Assembly: GCF_002813425.1 (NCBI RefSeq)
Contig: NZ_PHUL01000001.1
Span: forward strand, 2,735,001-2,799,000
Length of the DNA: 64,000 nt
DNA from: Cellulophaga sp. RHA19
GTDB lineage: Bacteria; Bacteroidota; Bacteroidia; Flavobacteriales; Flavobacteriaceae
Reading direction: 5' to 3'
Below the pieces are notes generated by a model, which saw only the letters and a program-made list of their open reading frames with translations, was not told where the DNA came from and ran no database searches. Each line of letters opens with the position of its first letter. Positions within the stretch are counted from its first letter, which is position 1. Position numbers and translations under genes: made by a program. Positions 44,186 through 52,352 of the stretch are shown here, piece after piece.

Positions 44186-44201
44186 TTAGTGTCTATATTT
44201 G
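44170..44201 (+). promoter_or_regulatory. promoter for the HD-domain gene
   Basis: TTG (44170-44172), 21-base spacer, TATATTTG (44194-44201). The TTG start codon at 44223 lies 21 bases past it. The -33 part lies inside porX. Confidence 0.55.
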
Positions 44202-44222
44202 TAATTGTAAAGAAAGAAGATT

Positions 44223-45446
44223 TTGATTATATCTAACAAACTTAAAATATTCAATGATCCAATTTACGGATTTATTGGCATACCAAGCACGCTAATTTTT
44301 AATATTATTGCGCATCCTTATTTTCAGAGGCTTCGTAGAATATCACAAACGGGCTTAACTTATTTGGTGTATCCTGGCGCACAGCATACTAGATTTCAGC
44401 ATGCTCTTGGTTGTATGCATTTAATGGAACAAGCTGTGCAAATACTGCGCTTTAAAGGAGTAAAAATAACAGATGTTGAAGAAGAAGGGCTTTTATGTGC
44501 TATTTTATTGCATGATATAGGTCACGGTCCGTTTTCACATGCAATGGAGCATACTATTGTAGAAGGTGTAGATCATGAAGCTATTTCATTAGTGTTTATG
44601 CAGCAATTAAATAAAGAGTTTAAGGGCAAGTTAGATACTGCAATTGCTATATTTAAAAAAGAACATCCTAAAAAGTTTTTAAACGATTTGGTGTCTAGTC
44701 AGTTAGATATGGATAGATTAGATTATCTAAAAAGAGATAGCTTTTACACTGGTGTAGCAGAAGGTAATATTAATGCAGAGCGTTTAATTACAATGCTTAA
44801 CGTTGTAGACGGTGATTTGGTTATAGAGGAAAAAGGAATTTACTCTGTAGAAAAGTTTTTAATGGCTCGTAGGTTTATGTATTGGCAAGTTTACTTACAC
44901 AAAACAGGCTTAGTTGCAGAGCAATTGCTTATAAAAACACTAAATAGAGCAAAAGAATTAATACATAAAGGAGAAAATTTACCTTGTAGCTCTATTTTAT
45001 CATTCTTCATAAAAAATAAAATAGAGTTGAAAGATTTTAATGCAGATGTGATTAAAAAGTTTTCTGAGCTAGATGATGTAGATATTATGGCAGCTATAAA
45101 AGAGTGGCAACATAATAGCGATTTTGTTTTATCTACATTAAGTAGAATGATATTGCATAGAGATTTACTTCATATTAAAATGAAGAAAAAGCCAATAGCG
45201 ACATCAAAACTTAAAAAAGAATTTTCTGCTTTTAAAGAAAAATACAATTTATTTGATGAAGAAACAGCATATTTTGTTTTTAGTGGAGAAATAAAAAATA
45301 CGGCTTACATACAGCATACACAACCAATTAAGGTGTTAAAAGAAAACGGAAAAGTAACAGATGTATTAAAGGCATCAGACCAATTAAATAGTAAAACGTT
45401 ATCAAAAACGGTAACTAAATACTACGCTTGTTATCCAAAATTATAA
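44223..45446 (+). CDS. HD-domain (dNTPase-like) metal-dependent phosphohydrolase
   Basis: 407 residues. TTG start, chosen because the family N-terminus (KIFNDPIYGFIGIPSTL) would otherwise be lost and no upstream ATG exists. HD motif Leu-Leu-His97-Asp98 (LLHDIGHGPFSH), with His60 and the later Asp in SSQLDMDRLDYL as further metal ligands. Related to dGTP triphosphohydrolases and SamHD1-type enzymes; substrate unknown. Divergent from porX with only 37 bases between the starts. Confidence 0.85.
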   Translation: MIISNKLKIFNDPIYGFIGIPSTLIFNIIAHPYFQRLRRISQTGLTYLVYPGAQHTRFQHALGCMHLMEQAVQILRFKGVKITDVEEEGLLCAILLHDIGHGPFSHAMEHTIVEGVDHEAISLVFMQQLNKEFKGKLDTAIAIFKKEHPKKFLNDLVSSQLDMDRLDYLKRDSFYTGVAEGNINAERLITMLNVVDGDLVIEEKGIYSVEKFLMARRFMYWQVYLHKTGLVAEQLLIKTLNRAKELIHKGENLPCSSILSFFIKNKIELKDFNADVIKKFSELDDVDIMAAIKEWQHNSDFVLSTLSRMILHRDLLHIKMKKKPIATSKLKKEFSAFKEKYNLFDEETAYFVFSGEIKNTAYIQHTQPIKVLKENGKVTDVLKASDQLNSKTLSKTVTKYYACYPKL

Positions 45447-45576
45447 TATGCTAGCGTAAAAATATTGTAAAGTATTTTTATTAATATTACAATAGTTTAA
45501 TCCGTATAACACAGCATTTTACTAGGTTTTAATATAAGCCAACTTAAGTTAAGTATAATAATTTCACTATTTTTCT

Positions 45577-45584
45577 TACTTTTG
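45577..45584 (+). promoter_or_regulatory. -7 element for the lpxD operon
   Basis: TACTTTTG, 89 bases before the GTG start of lpxD. A TTTG partner is not visible. The intervening bases could be a leader. Confidence 0.4.
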
Positions 45585-45673
45585 TGGCCGTTAATTGTGG
45601 TTTTATAAAAAAGCCTTAATTTTTACTCATATATAATAAAGGATAAAATACCTTAATAATTAATTAACAATAA

Positions 45674-46699
45674 GTGAAGTTTACAGCTAGTCAGATTGCA
45701 GGTATTTTAGAAGGTGAAGTTCAGGGAGATCCTGAAACAACCGTACATACACTTGCTAAAATAGAAGAAGGAGAAGCGGGTTCGCTTACCTTTTTAGCTA
45801 ATCCCAAATACATACCTTACCTATATACTACAAAATCATCTATAACAATAGTTAATAAAGATTTTACTCCAGAAAAGGAATATACAACTACCTTAATAAA
45901 GGTAGATGATGCTTACCAGTCTTTTACAAAATTATTAACTTATTATGATCAGGTTAAAAATGACAAAAGCGGTATAGAGCAACCGGTTTATATAGATGAG
46001 TCATCTAGTTATGGAGAAAATGTTTATTTAGGTGCATTTAGTTACATAGGTAAAAATGTTACAATTGGTAAAAACGCTAAAATTTATCCTAATGTTTACA
46101 TATCAGATAATGTAACTATTGGCGATAATGTATCTTTGTTTTCTGGTGCAAAAATATGTTCAGATTCTATTATAGGAGATAATTGTGTTATACATACAGG
46201 AGTAATTATAGGTTCTGACGGATTTGGTTTTTCTCCAAATGCAGATGGTACTTTTACAAAAATACCTCAAATAGGTAATGTAATTTTAGAAGATAATGTA
46301 GATGTTGGTGCAGGTACTACTATAGATCGTGCAACAATGGGGTCTACTATTATTAAAAAAGGAGTTAAGCTAGACAATCAAATACAAATAGCACATAATG
46401 TAGAAATTGGAGAAAATACTGTAATTGCAGCGCAAACCGGTATTGCTGGTTCTACTAAAATTGGTAAAAATTGTATGATTGGTGGTCAGGTTGGTATTGT
46501 TGGTCACATTTCTATTGGAGATAATGTGCGTATACAGGCTCAGTCTGGTATTGGAAAAAATATAAAAGATAATGAGGTTTTACAAGGCTCACCAGCTATG
46601 AATTATGGTGATTTTAATAAATCTTATGTGCATTTTAAGAACTTACCAAAAATAGTAAAAGGAATAAATAACATTGAAAAAAAGTTTGATGGCAAATAA
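45674..46699 (+). CDS. lpxD: UDP-3-O-acylglucosamine N-acyltransferase LpxD (first copy)
   Basis: 341 residues. GTG start. N-terminal uridine-binding domain (about 1-95) followed by left-handed beta-helix hexapeptide repeats and a C-terminal helix (YVHFKNLPKIVKGINN). Catalytic His in LDNQIQIAHNVEIGEN; the nucleotide-contact segment IIGSDGFGFSP. Adds the hydroxyacyl chain on the 2-position in lipid A synthesis. Overlaps the next gene by 11 bases. First of the operon lpxD-lpxC/fabZ-lpxA-efp-lpxD2. Confidence 0.93.
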   Translation: MKFTASQIAGILEGEVQGDPETTVHTLAKIEEGEAGSLTFLANPKYIPYLYTTKSSITIVNKDFTPEKEYTTTLIKVDDAYQSFTKLLTYYDQVKNDKSGIEQPVYIDESSSYGENVYLGAFSYIGKNVTIGKNAKIYPNVYISDNVTIGDNVSLFSGAKICSDSIIGDNCVIHTGVIIGSDGFGFSPNADGTFTKIPQIGNVILEDNVDVGAGTTIDRATMGSTIIKKGVKLDNQIQIAHNVEIGENTVIAAQTGIAGSTKIGKNCMIGGQVGIVGHISIGDNVRIQAQSGIGKNIKDNEVLQGSPAMNYGDFNKSYVHFKNLPKIVKGINNIEKKFDGK

Positions 46700-48092
46700 A
46701 CCAAATGCAAAACAGAGAACTATAGCTAAGGAAGCTACCCTTACAGGTGTAGGTTTACATACAGGTGAAAAAGTTACAATGAAATTTTTACCTGCTCCAG
46801 AAAACCATGGTTATGCTTTTAAACGTATAGATTTAGAAGGAGAACCTATTATAGAGGCAGATGCTAATTATGTAGAAAATACACAACGTGGTACTAATTT
46901 AGAAAAAAAAGGAGTTAAAATACAAACTCCAGAACACGTTTTAGCAGCTTTAGTTGGTTTAGAAATAGACAATGTTTTAATAGAGTTAAATTCTCCAGAA
47001 CTTCCAATTATGGATGGTTCTTCTAAATACTTTGTAGAAGCTTTAGAAGGGGCAGGTGTTGTTGAGCAAGAGAAAGAAAGAGAAGAGTATATTGTTAAAG
47101 ATGTAATCTCTTATAAAGATGAAGCTACTGGTAGTGAAATAACTATTATACCTTCTGATGAATACCAAGTAACAACTATGGTAGATTTTGGTACTAAAGT
47201 ATTAGGTACTCAAAACGCTACCTTGTTAAAGTTGTCAGATTTTAAAGAGGAAATTTCTAATGCAAGAACTTTTAGCTTTTTGCACGAATTAGAAATGTTA
47301 TTAGAACACGGGCTTATTAAAGGCGGTGATTTAAATAATGCCATAGTATATGTAGATAAGGAAATATCTGATGAAACTATGAAAAAGCTTGAAAAAGCTT
47401 TTGGAAAAGAGAAGTTATCTGTAAAACCAAACGGAATTTTAGATAATTTAACATTGCACCAGCCTAATGAAGCTGCGCGTCATAAATTGTTAGATGTAGT
47501 GGGTGATTTAGCTTTAACAGGTGTAAGAATACGTGGTAAAGTTATAGCTAACAAACCAGGGCATTTTGTTAATACACAATTTGCTAAAAAATTGGCTAAA
47601 ATAATTAAGTTAGAGAAAAGAAATAGTGTGCCTAAATATGATCTTAGTCTGCCTCCTTTAATGGATATTCACCAGATTATGGATATGCTGCCACATAGAC
47701 CTCCTTTCTTATTAATAGATAGAGTTTTAGAGCTTTCTGGTAACCATGTAGTTGGTATGAAGAATGTTACTATGAACGAACCCTTTTTTGTAGGGCATTT
47801 TCCAGGGGCACCTGTGATGCCAGGAGTATTACAAGTAGAGGCAATGGCGCAAACAGGAGGTATTTTGGTTTTAAGTACTGTACCAGACCCAGAGAATTAC
47901 TTAACATTTTTTATGAAAATAGATAAAGTTAAGTTTAAACAAAAGGTTTTACCAGGAGATACATTAATATTTCACTGTAGCCTTATAACACCAATACGCA
48001 GAGGAATATGTCATATGCAAGCGTATGCTTATGCAAATGATAAATTAGTTTGTGAAGCCGAAATGATGGCACAAATAGCAAAAAAACAATAG
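46689..48092 (+). CDS. lpxC-fabZ: bifunctional LpxC deacetylase / FabZ dehydratase
   Basis: 467 residues from the ATG at 46689 (a TTG 15 bases earlier is in frame but would add residues that family members lack). N-terminal LpxC (about 1-305): zinc motif HKLLDVVGDLALTG plus EHVLAALVG; C-terminal FabZ (about 320-467): HRPPFLLIDRV and GHFPGAPVMPGVLQVEA. Fusion of a lipid A deacetylase with the hydroxyacyl-ACP dehydratase is typical of Bacteroidota. Next gene starts one base after its stop. Confidence 0.95.
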   Translation: MANKPNAKQRTIAKEATLTGVGLHTGEKVTMKFLPAPENHGYAFKRIDLEGEPIIEADANYVENTQRGTNLEKKGVKIQTPEHVLAALVGLEIDNVLIELNSPELPIMDGSSKYFVEALEGAGVVEQEKEREEYIVKDVISYKDEATGSEITIIPSDEYQVTTMVDFGTKVLGTQNATLLKLSDFKEEISNARTFSFLHELEMLLEHGLIKGGDLNNAIVYVDKEISDETMKKLEKAFGKEKLSVKPNGILDNLTLHQPNEAARHKLLDVVGDLALTGVRIRGKVIANKPGHFVNTQFAKKLAKIIKLEKRNSVPKYDLSLPPLMDIHQIMDMLPHRPPFLLIDRVLELSGNHVVGMKNVTMNEPFFVGHFPGAPVMPGVLQVEAMAQTGGILVLSTVPDPENYLTFFMKIDKVKFKQKVLPGDTLIFHCSLITPIRRGICHMQAYAYANDKLVCEAEMMAQIAKKQ

Positions 48093-48093
48093 A

Positions 48094-48879
48094 ATGAATC
48101 AACCTTTAGCGTATATACACCCAGGTGCTAAAATCGCAAAAAATGTTGTTGTAGAACCTTTTACAACAATACATAACAATGTAGTAATAGGCGAGGGAAC
48201 TTGGATTGGGTCTAACGTAACTATTATGGAAGGCGCAAGAATAGGAAAAAATTGTAATATTTTTCCAGGCGCAATTATATCTGCTACACCGCAAGATTTA
48301 AAATATGCTGGTGAAGAAACTATTGTAGAGATAGGAGATAACACAACTATAAGAGAATGTGCTACAATAAACAGAGGTACATCAGATAGACAAAAGACTA
48401 AAATTGGTAAAAATTGCCTAATTATGGCATATTGCCACGTTGCTCACGATTGTTTTGTGGGTGATAATTGTATTTTTTCTAATAATTCTACATTAGCAGG
48501 TCATGTAACAGTTGGCGACAATGTAGTTTTAGCTGGTTTGGTTGCTGTGCATCAATTTGTATCTATTGGTAACCATGCATTTGTAACTGGTGGTTCTTTG
48601 GTACGTAAAGATGTTCCTCCTTTTGTAAAAGCAGCAAGAGAGCCTTTATCTTATGTAGGTATCAACTCTGTAGGTTTACGTAGAAGAGGAATAACTTCTG
48701 AAAAAATTAGAGAAGTTCAAAATATTTACCGAATATTATATCAAAAAAATTATAATAATAGTCAAGCTGTACAGATAATTGAAGCGGAAATGGAAGCAAC
48801 TCCAGAACGTGACGAGATTTTGCAGTTTATTAGAGATTCTCAAAGGGGAATTATGAAAGGCTATTTTAGTTCAAATTAA
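48094..48879 (+). CDS. lpxA: UDP-N-acetylglucosamine O-acyltransferase
   Basis: 261 residues, full length. Left-handed beta-helix of hexapeptides, catalytic His in MAYCHVAHDCFVGDNC, C-terminal helices with REPLSYVGINSVGLRRRG. First step of lipid A synthesis. Ninth base after its stop begins efp. Confidence 0.95.
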   Translation: MNQPLAYIHPGAKIAKNVVVEPFTTIHNNVVIGEGTWIGSNVTIMEGARIGKNCNIFPGAIISATPQDLKYAGEETIVEIGDNTTIRECATINRGTSDRQKTKIGKNCLIMAYCHVAHDCFVGDNCIFSNNSTLAGHVTVGDNVVLAGLVAVHQFVSIGNHAFVTGGSLVRKDVPPFVKAAREPLSYVGINSVGLRRRGITSEKIREVQNIYRILYQKNYNNSQAVQIIEAEMEATPERDEILQFIRDSQRGIMKGYFSSN

Positions 48880-48887
48880 ATAAAAGT

Positions 48888-49454
48888 ATGGCATCAACAT
48901 CAGACATTAGAAAAGGATTGTGTATTAGATACAATCATGATATTTTTAAAATTATAGAATTTTTACATGTTAAACCAGGAAAAGGTCCTGCTTTTGTAAG
49001 AACTAAATTAAAAAGTGTAACAACGGGTAAAGTAATAGATAATACTTTTTCTGCAGGTCATAAAATTGATGATGTTCGTGTAGAAACACGTTCTTATCAA
49101 TTTTTATATGCAGAAGGTCCAACGTATCATTTTATGAATACGGATGATTATAACCAGATTACATTAGAAGAAAATAGCTTAGATGCACCAGGATTGTTAA
49201 AAGAGGGTGAAGTTGTAACTATCTTATTTAACACAGAAGATAGTTTGCCATTATCTGTAGATATGCCAGCTAGTGTTATTTTAGAGGTAACATATACAGA
49301 GCCAGGTGTAAAAGGGAATACAGCAACAAATGCGACTAAACCAGCAAAGGTAGAAACTGGGGCAGAAGTAAATGTTCCTCTTTTTATTAATGAAGGTGAT
49401 AAAATAAAAGTAGATACAGAAAAGGGTTCTTATATGGAACGTGTAAAGGAATAA
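48888..49454 (+). CDS. efp: elongation factor P
   Basis: 188 residues. Three OB-fold-like domains. The loop normally modified in other bacteria reads VKPGKGPAFVR (Lys32 at the tip, the position of the lysylated Lys34 in E. coli), so a Lys-type modification pathway is possible, but no EpmA- or EpmB-like gene is in this window. Rescues ribosomes stalled on polyproline. Embedded in the lipid A operon. Confidence 0.95.
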   Translation: MASTSDIRKGLCIRYNHDIFKIIEFLHVKPGKGPAFVRTKLKSVTTGKVIDNTFSAGHKIDDVRVETRSYQFLYAEGPTYHFMNTDDYNQITLEENSLDAPGLLKEGEVVTILFNTEDSLPLSVDMPASVILEVTYTEPGVKGNTATNATKPAKVETGAEVNVPLFINEGDKIKVDTEKGSYMERVKE

Positions 49455-49499
49455 ACTCTTTGCAATTTTGTAAAATATAAATATACGTACAATAGAAGT

Positions 49500-50435
49500 T
49501 TGAAATTTCCCATTCCACATACTTTAAAGCAAATTGCAGCTATTATAGACTGTAATTATGTAGGTGAAGATAGTTTTTCTGTTTTAGGGATGAACGAGAT
49601 TCACGTAGTTACCAAGGGCGATATTGTTTTTGTAGATCATCCAAAGTACTATGATAAGGCCTTACAATCTAAAGCAACCATTATTTTAATTAATAAAGAG
49701 GTAGCTTGTCCAGAGGGTAAAGCATTATTAATTTCAGACGATCCGTTTAGAGATTTTAATAAACTCACGACGTATTTTAAGCCTTTTTTAAAATCTGTTT
49801 CTACGGTTTCAGAGACAGCAAAAATAGGAGAGAACACAGTAATACAGCCTAATGCTTTTGTTGGTAACAATGTAACTATTGGTAAAAACTGTGTTATACA
49901 TTCTAATGTCTCTATTTATGATAATTGTGTGTTAGGTGATAATGTAACAATACATGCGGGTTCTGTTTTAGGAGCAGATGCTTTTTATTATAAAAATAGG
50001 CCAGAAGGATTTGATAAGCTATTATCTGGAGGAAGAGTTGTAATAGAAAGTAATGTAGATATTGGAGCTCTTTGTACTATAGATAAAGGTGTTACAGGGG
50101 ATACTACTATTGGAGAAGGTTCTAAGTTAGATAATCAAGTGCATGTTGGTCATGATACTGTAATTGGTAAAAAGTGTTTAATAGCTTCGCAAACGGGTAT
50201 TGCTGGTTGTGTTGTTATAGAAGACGAAGTTACTCTATGGGGTCAGGTTGGTACAACTAGCGGCATTACAATAGGTAAAAAAGCTGTAGTAATGGGTCAA
50301 ACTGGTGTTACAAAATCTATTGTTGGTGGTAAAAGTTATTTTGGCACTCCAATTGAGGAATCTAGGGAAAAACTTAGACAATTGGCTAATGTTAAAAAAA
50401 TACCATCTATTTTACAAAATATTAAAAATAAATAA
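49500..50435 (+). CDS. second LpxD-like acyltransferase (divergent paralogue)
   Basis: 311 residues; starts at TTG 49500 because the usual N-terminus (KFPIPHTLKQIAAIIDCNYVG) begins there and no ATG precedes it. Same domain plan as lpxD (N-terminal domain, left-handed helix), catalytic His kept (LDNQVHVGHDTVIG). It differs at the nucleotide or acyl contact segment, ADAFYYK in place of SDGFGF, and is 30 residues shorter at the C-terminus. Perhaps it has different acyl or sugar specificity. Last gene of the lipid A operon, 45 bases after efp. Confidence 0.85.
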   Translation: MKFPIPHTLKQIAAIIDCNYVGEDSFSVLGMNEIHVVTKGDIVFVDHPKYYDKALQSKATIILINKEVACPEGKALLISDDPFRDFNKLTTYFKPFLKSVSTVSETAKIGENTVIQPNAFVGNNVTIGKNCVIHSNVSIYDNCVLGDNVTIHAGSVLGADAFYYKNRPEGFDKLLSGGRVVIESNVDIGALCTIDKGVTGDTTIGEGSKLDNQVHVGHDTVIGKKCLIASQTGIAGCVVIEDEVTLWGQVGTTSGITIGKKAVVMGQTGVTKSIVGGKSYFGTPIEESREKLRQLANVKKIPSILQNIKNK

Positions 50436-50469
50436 ACAAAGAATACTTTAATAATCGCTAACAAAGCTA

Positions 50470-50477
50470 TATTTTTG
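50470..50477 (+). promoter_or_regulatory. -7 promoter element for sucD
   Basis: TATTTTTG, 27 bases before the ATG at 50505. The region upstream has a TTTA (50447-50450) 19 bases away. Confidence 0.45.
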
Positions 50478-50504
50478 TGAAGCGAAAAAATAACAAACGA
50501 TATA

Positions 50505-51377
50505 ATGAGTGTTTTAGTAAATAAAGATTCCAAAATAATTGTACAAGGGTTTACAGGTAGTGAAGGTACTTTTCACGCTGAGCAAATGATAGAATACGGT
50601 ACCAATGTTGTTGGTGGTGTAACACCAGGTAAAGGTGGTCAAGAGCATTTAGGAAGACCAGTTTTTAATACAGTTTTAGAAGCTGTTGAAAAAGTTGGTG
50701 CAGATACAACTATTATTTTTGTACCGCCAGCTTTTGCTGCGGATGCAATTATGGAAGCTGCTAACGCTGGTATTAAAGTAATTATTACTATTACAGAAGG
50801 TATCCCTGTTGCTGATATGGTTAAAGCTTCAGATTATATTAAAGATAAAGATTGTCGTTTAATAGGTCCTAACTGTCCAGGTGTTATTACTCCAGGTGAA
50901 GCTAAAGTAGGTATTATGCCTGGTTTTGTATTTAAAAGCGGTACAGTAGGTATTGTTTCTAAGTCTGGTACTTTAACTTATGAGGCGGCTGACCAAGTTG
51001 TACGTCAAGGTTTAGGTATTACTACTGCAATTGGTATTGGTGGTGACCCAATTATTGGTACAACTACTAAGGAAGCTGTTGAATTACTAATTAATGATCC
51101 TGCTACAGAATGTGTAGTAATGATTGGTGAAATTGGTGGACAGTTAGAAGCAGATGCAGCAAAATGGTATAAAGAGAGTGGAAGTAAAAAGCCAATTGTT
51201 GGTTTTATTGCTGGTGAAACTGCTCCTGCAGGTAGAACAATGGGGCACGCAGGTGCTATAGTTGGTGGTAGTGATGATACTGCACAGGCTAAAAAAGCAA
51301 TTATGAAAGATTGTGGAATTCACGTTGTAGATTCTCCTGCTGAGATAGGTAAAAAAGTGAAAGAAGTAATGGGTTAA
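50505..51377 (+). CDS. sucD: succinate-CoA ligase alpha subunit
   Basis: 290 residues. CoA-binding N-terminal Rossmann ([33 protein letters not shown], split by motif) and the phospho-His segment ([14 protein letters not shown], His near 245). TCA cycle enzyme. The beta subunit sucC is not adjacent, a common arrangement in this phylum. Monocistronic with its own -7 element and terminator. Confidence 0.95.
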   Translation: MSVLVNKDSKIIVQGFTGSEGTFHAEQMIEYGTNVVGGVTPGKGGQEHLGRPVFNTVLEAVEKVGADTTIIFVPPAFAADAIMEAANAGIKVIITITEGIPVADMVKASDYIKDKDCRLIGPNCPGVITPGEAKVGIMPGFVFKSGTVGIVSKSGTLTYEAADQVVRQGLGITTAIGIGGDPIIGTTTKEAVELLINDPATECVVMIGEIGGQLEADAAKWYKESGSKKPIVGFIAGETAPAGRTMGHAGAIVGGSDDTAQAKKAIMKDCGIHVVDSPAEIGKKVKEVMG

Positions 51378-51400
51378 TCCATATTCTTTTTAAAAATATA

Positions 51401-51434
51401 AAAGCGTTTACTTATTTAGTAAACGCTTTTTTTT
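51401..51434 (+). terminator. rho-independent terminator of sucD
   Basis: 12-bp perfect stem (51401-51412 with 51418-51429), 5-base loop, T-run 51427-51434. Confidence 0.87.
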
Positions 51435-51527
51435 ATGCATCAACTTAATGGGTTGCACTGTTGTAAAGTTTTTGTTTATCAATCTTAAAAAAAAGAAGTA
51501 TGTCTTTTAAAGGTGTAAAACATACCC

Positions 51528-51535
51528 TATATTTG
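51528..51535 (+). promoter_or_regulatory. -7 promoter element for fabG
   Basis: TATATTTG, 27 bases before the ATG at 51563. No TTTG partner found. Confidence 0.45.
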
Positions 51536-51562
51536 GCTTGCAACAACGCAAAATTTTATTAG

Positions 51563-52309
51563 ATGAAATTGTTAGAAGGAAAAAACGTAATTATTACTGG
51601 TGCTAGTAGAGGTATTGGTATGGGAATAGCAAAAGTATTTGCAGATAATGGTGCAAATGTAGCCTTTACATATAGTTCTAGTGAAGCTCCTGCTTTAGAA
51701 TTAGAAAAAGAATTAACTGCTAAAGGTGTAAAAGCTAAAGCATATAAAAGTAATGCAGCAAGTTTTTCTCAGGCAGAAGAATTAGTAGCAAATGTATTAG
51801 AAGATTTTGGTGGTATAGATGTATTAATTAATAATGCAGGTATTACTAAAGATAACTTGTTAATGCGTATGGGAGAGGAAGATTTTGATGCCGTAATTGA
51901 AATTAACCTAAAATCTGTTTTTAATATGACAAAAGCAGTACAACGTACGTTTTTAAAACAACGCAAAGGTTCTATTGTAAATATGAGTAGTGTTGTTGGT
52001 GTTAAAGGTAATGCAGGACAAACTAATTATGCAGCGTCTAAAGCCGGAATGATTGGTTTTACTAAGTCTGTAGCTTTAGAACTAGGTTCTAGAAACATTA
52101 GATGTAACGCTATTGCACCTGGTTTTATTGAAACTGAAATGACTGATAAGTTAGATGAAAAAGTTGTTCAAGGATGGAGAGACGGAATTCCTTTAAAACG
52201 AGGTGGTTCTCCTGACGATGTGGCAAATGCTTGTTTGTTTTTTGCTTCAGATATGTCTGCTTACGTTACTGGCCAAGTGCTTAACGTAGATGGCGGAATG
52301 TTAACATAA
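51563..52309 (+). CDS. fabG: 3-oxoacyl-ACP reductase
   Basis: 248 residues, short-chain dehydrogenase. Cofactor motif GASRGIGMGIA (about 14-24), NNAGIT, catalytic Ser in NMSSVVG, Tyr and Lys in NYAASKAG, and the C-terminal GQVLNVDGGM of FabG. Reduces 3-oxoacyl-ACP in fatty-acid synthesis. Followed 43 bases later by the VWA gene; not otherwise linked to other fab genes. Confidence 0.93.
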   Translation: MKLLEGKNVIITGASRGIGMGIAKVFADNGANVAFTYSSSEAPALELEKELTAKGVKAKAYKSNAASFSQAEELVANVLEDFGGIDVLINNAGITKDNLLMRMGEEDFDAVIEINLKSVFNMTKAVQRTFLKQRKGSIVNMSSVVGVKGNAGQTNYAASKAGMIGFTKSVALELGSRNIRCNAIAPGFIETEMTDKLDEKVVQGWRDGIPLKRGGSPDDVANACLFFASDMSAYVTGQVLNVDGGMLT

Positions 52310-52352
52310 TAGAATACTTAAATTTATATTGAAAAATAGAGACAATTAATAC

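Noticed and set aside
45463..45494. Inverted repeat TATTGTAA/TTACAATA after the HD gene
   Set aside because: Short arms, 16-base loop and no T-run; too weak to call a terminator.
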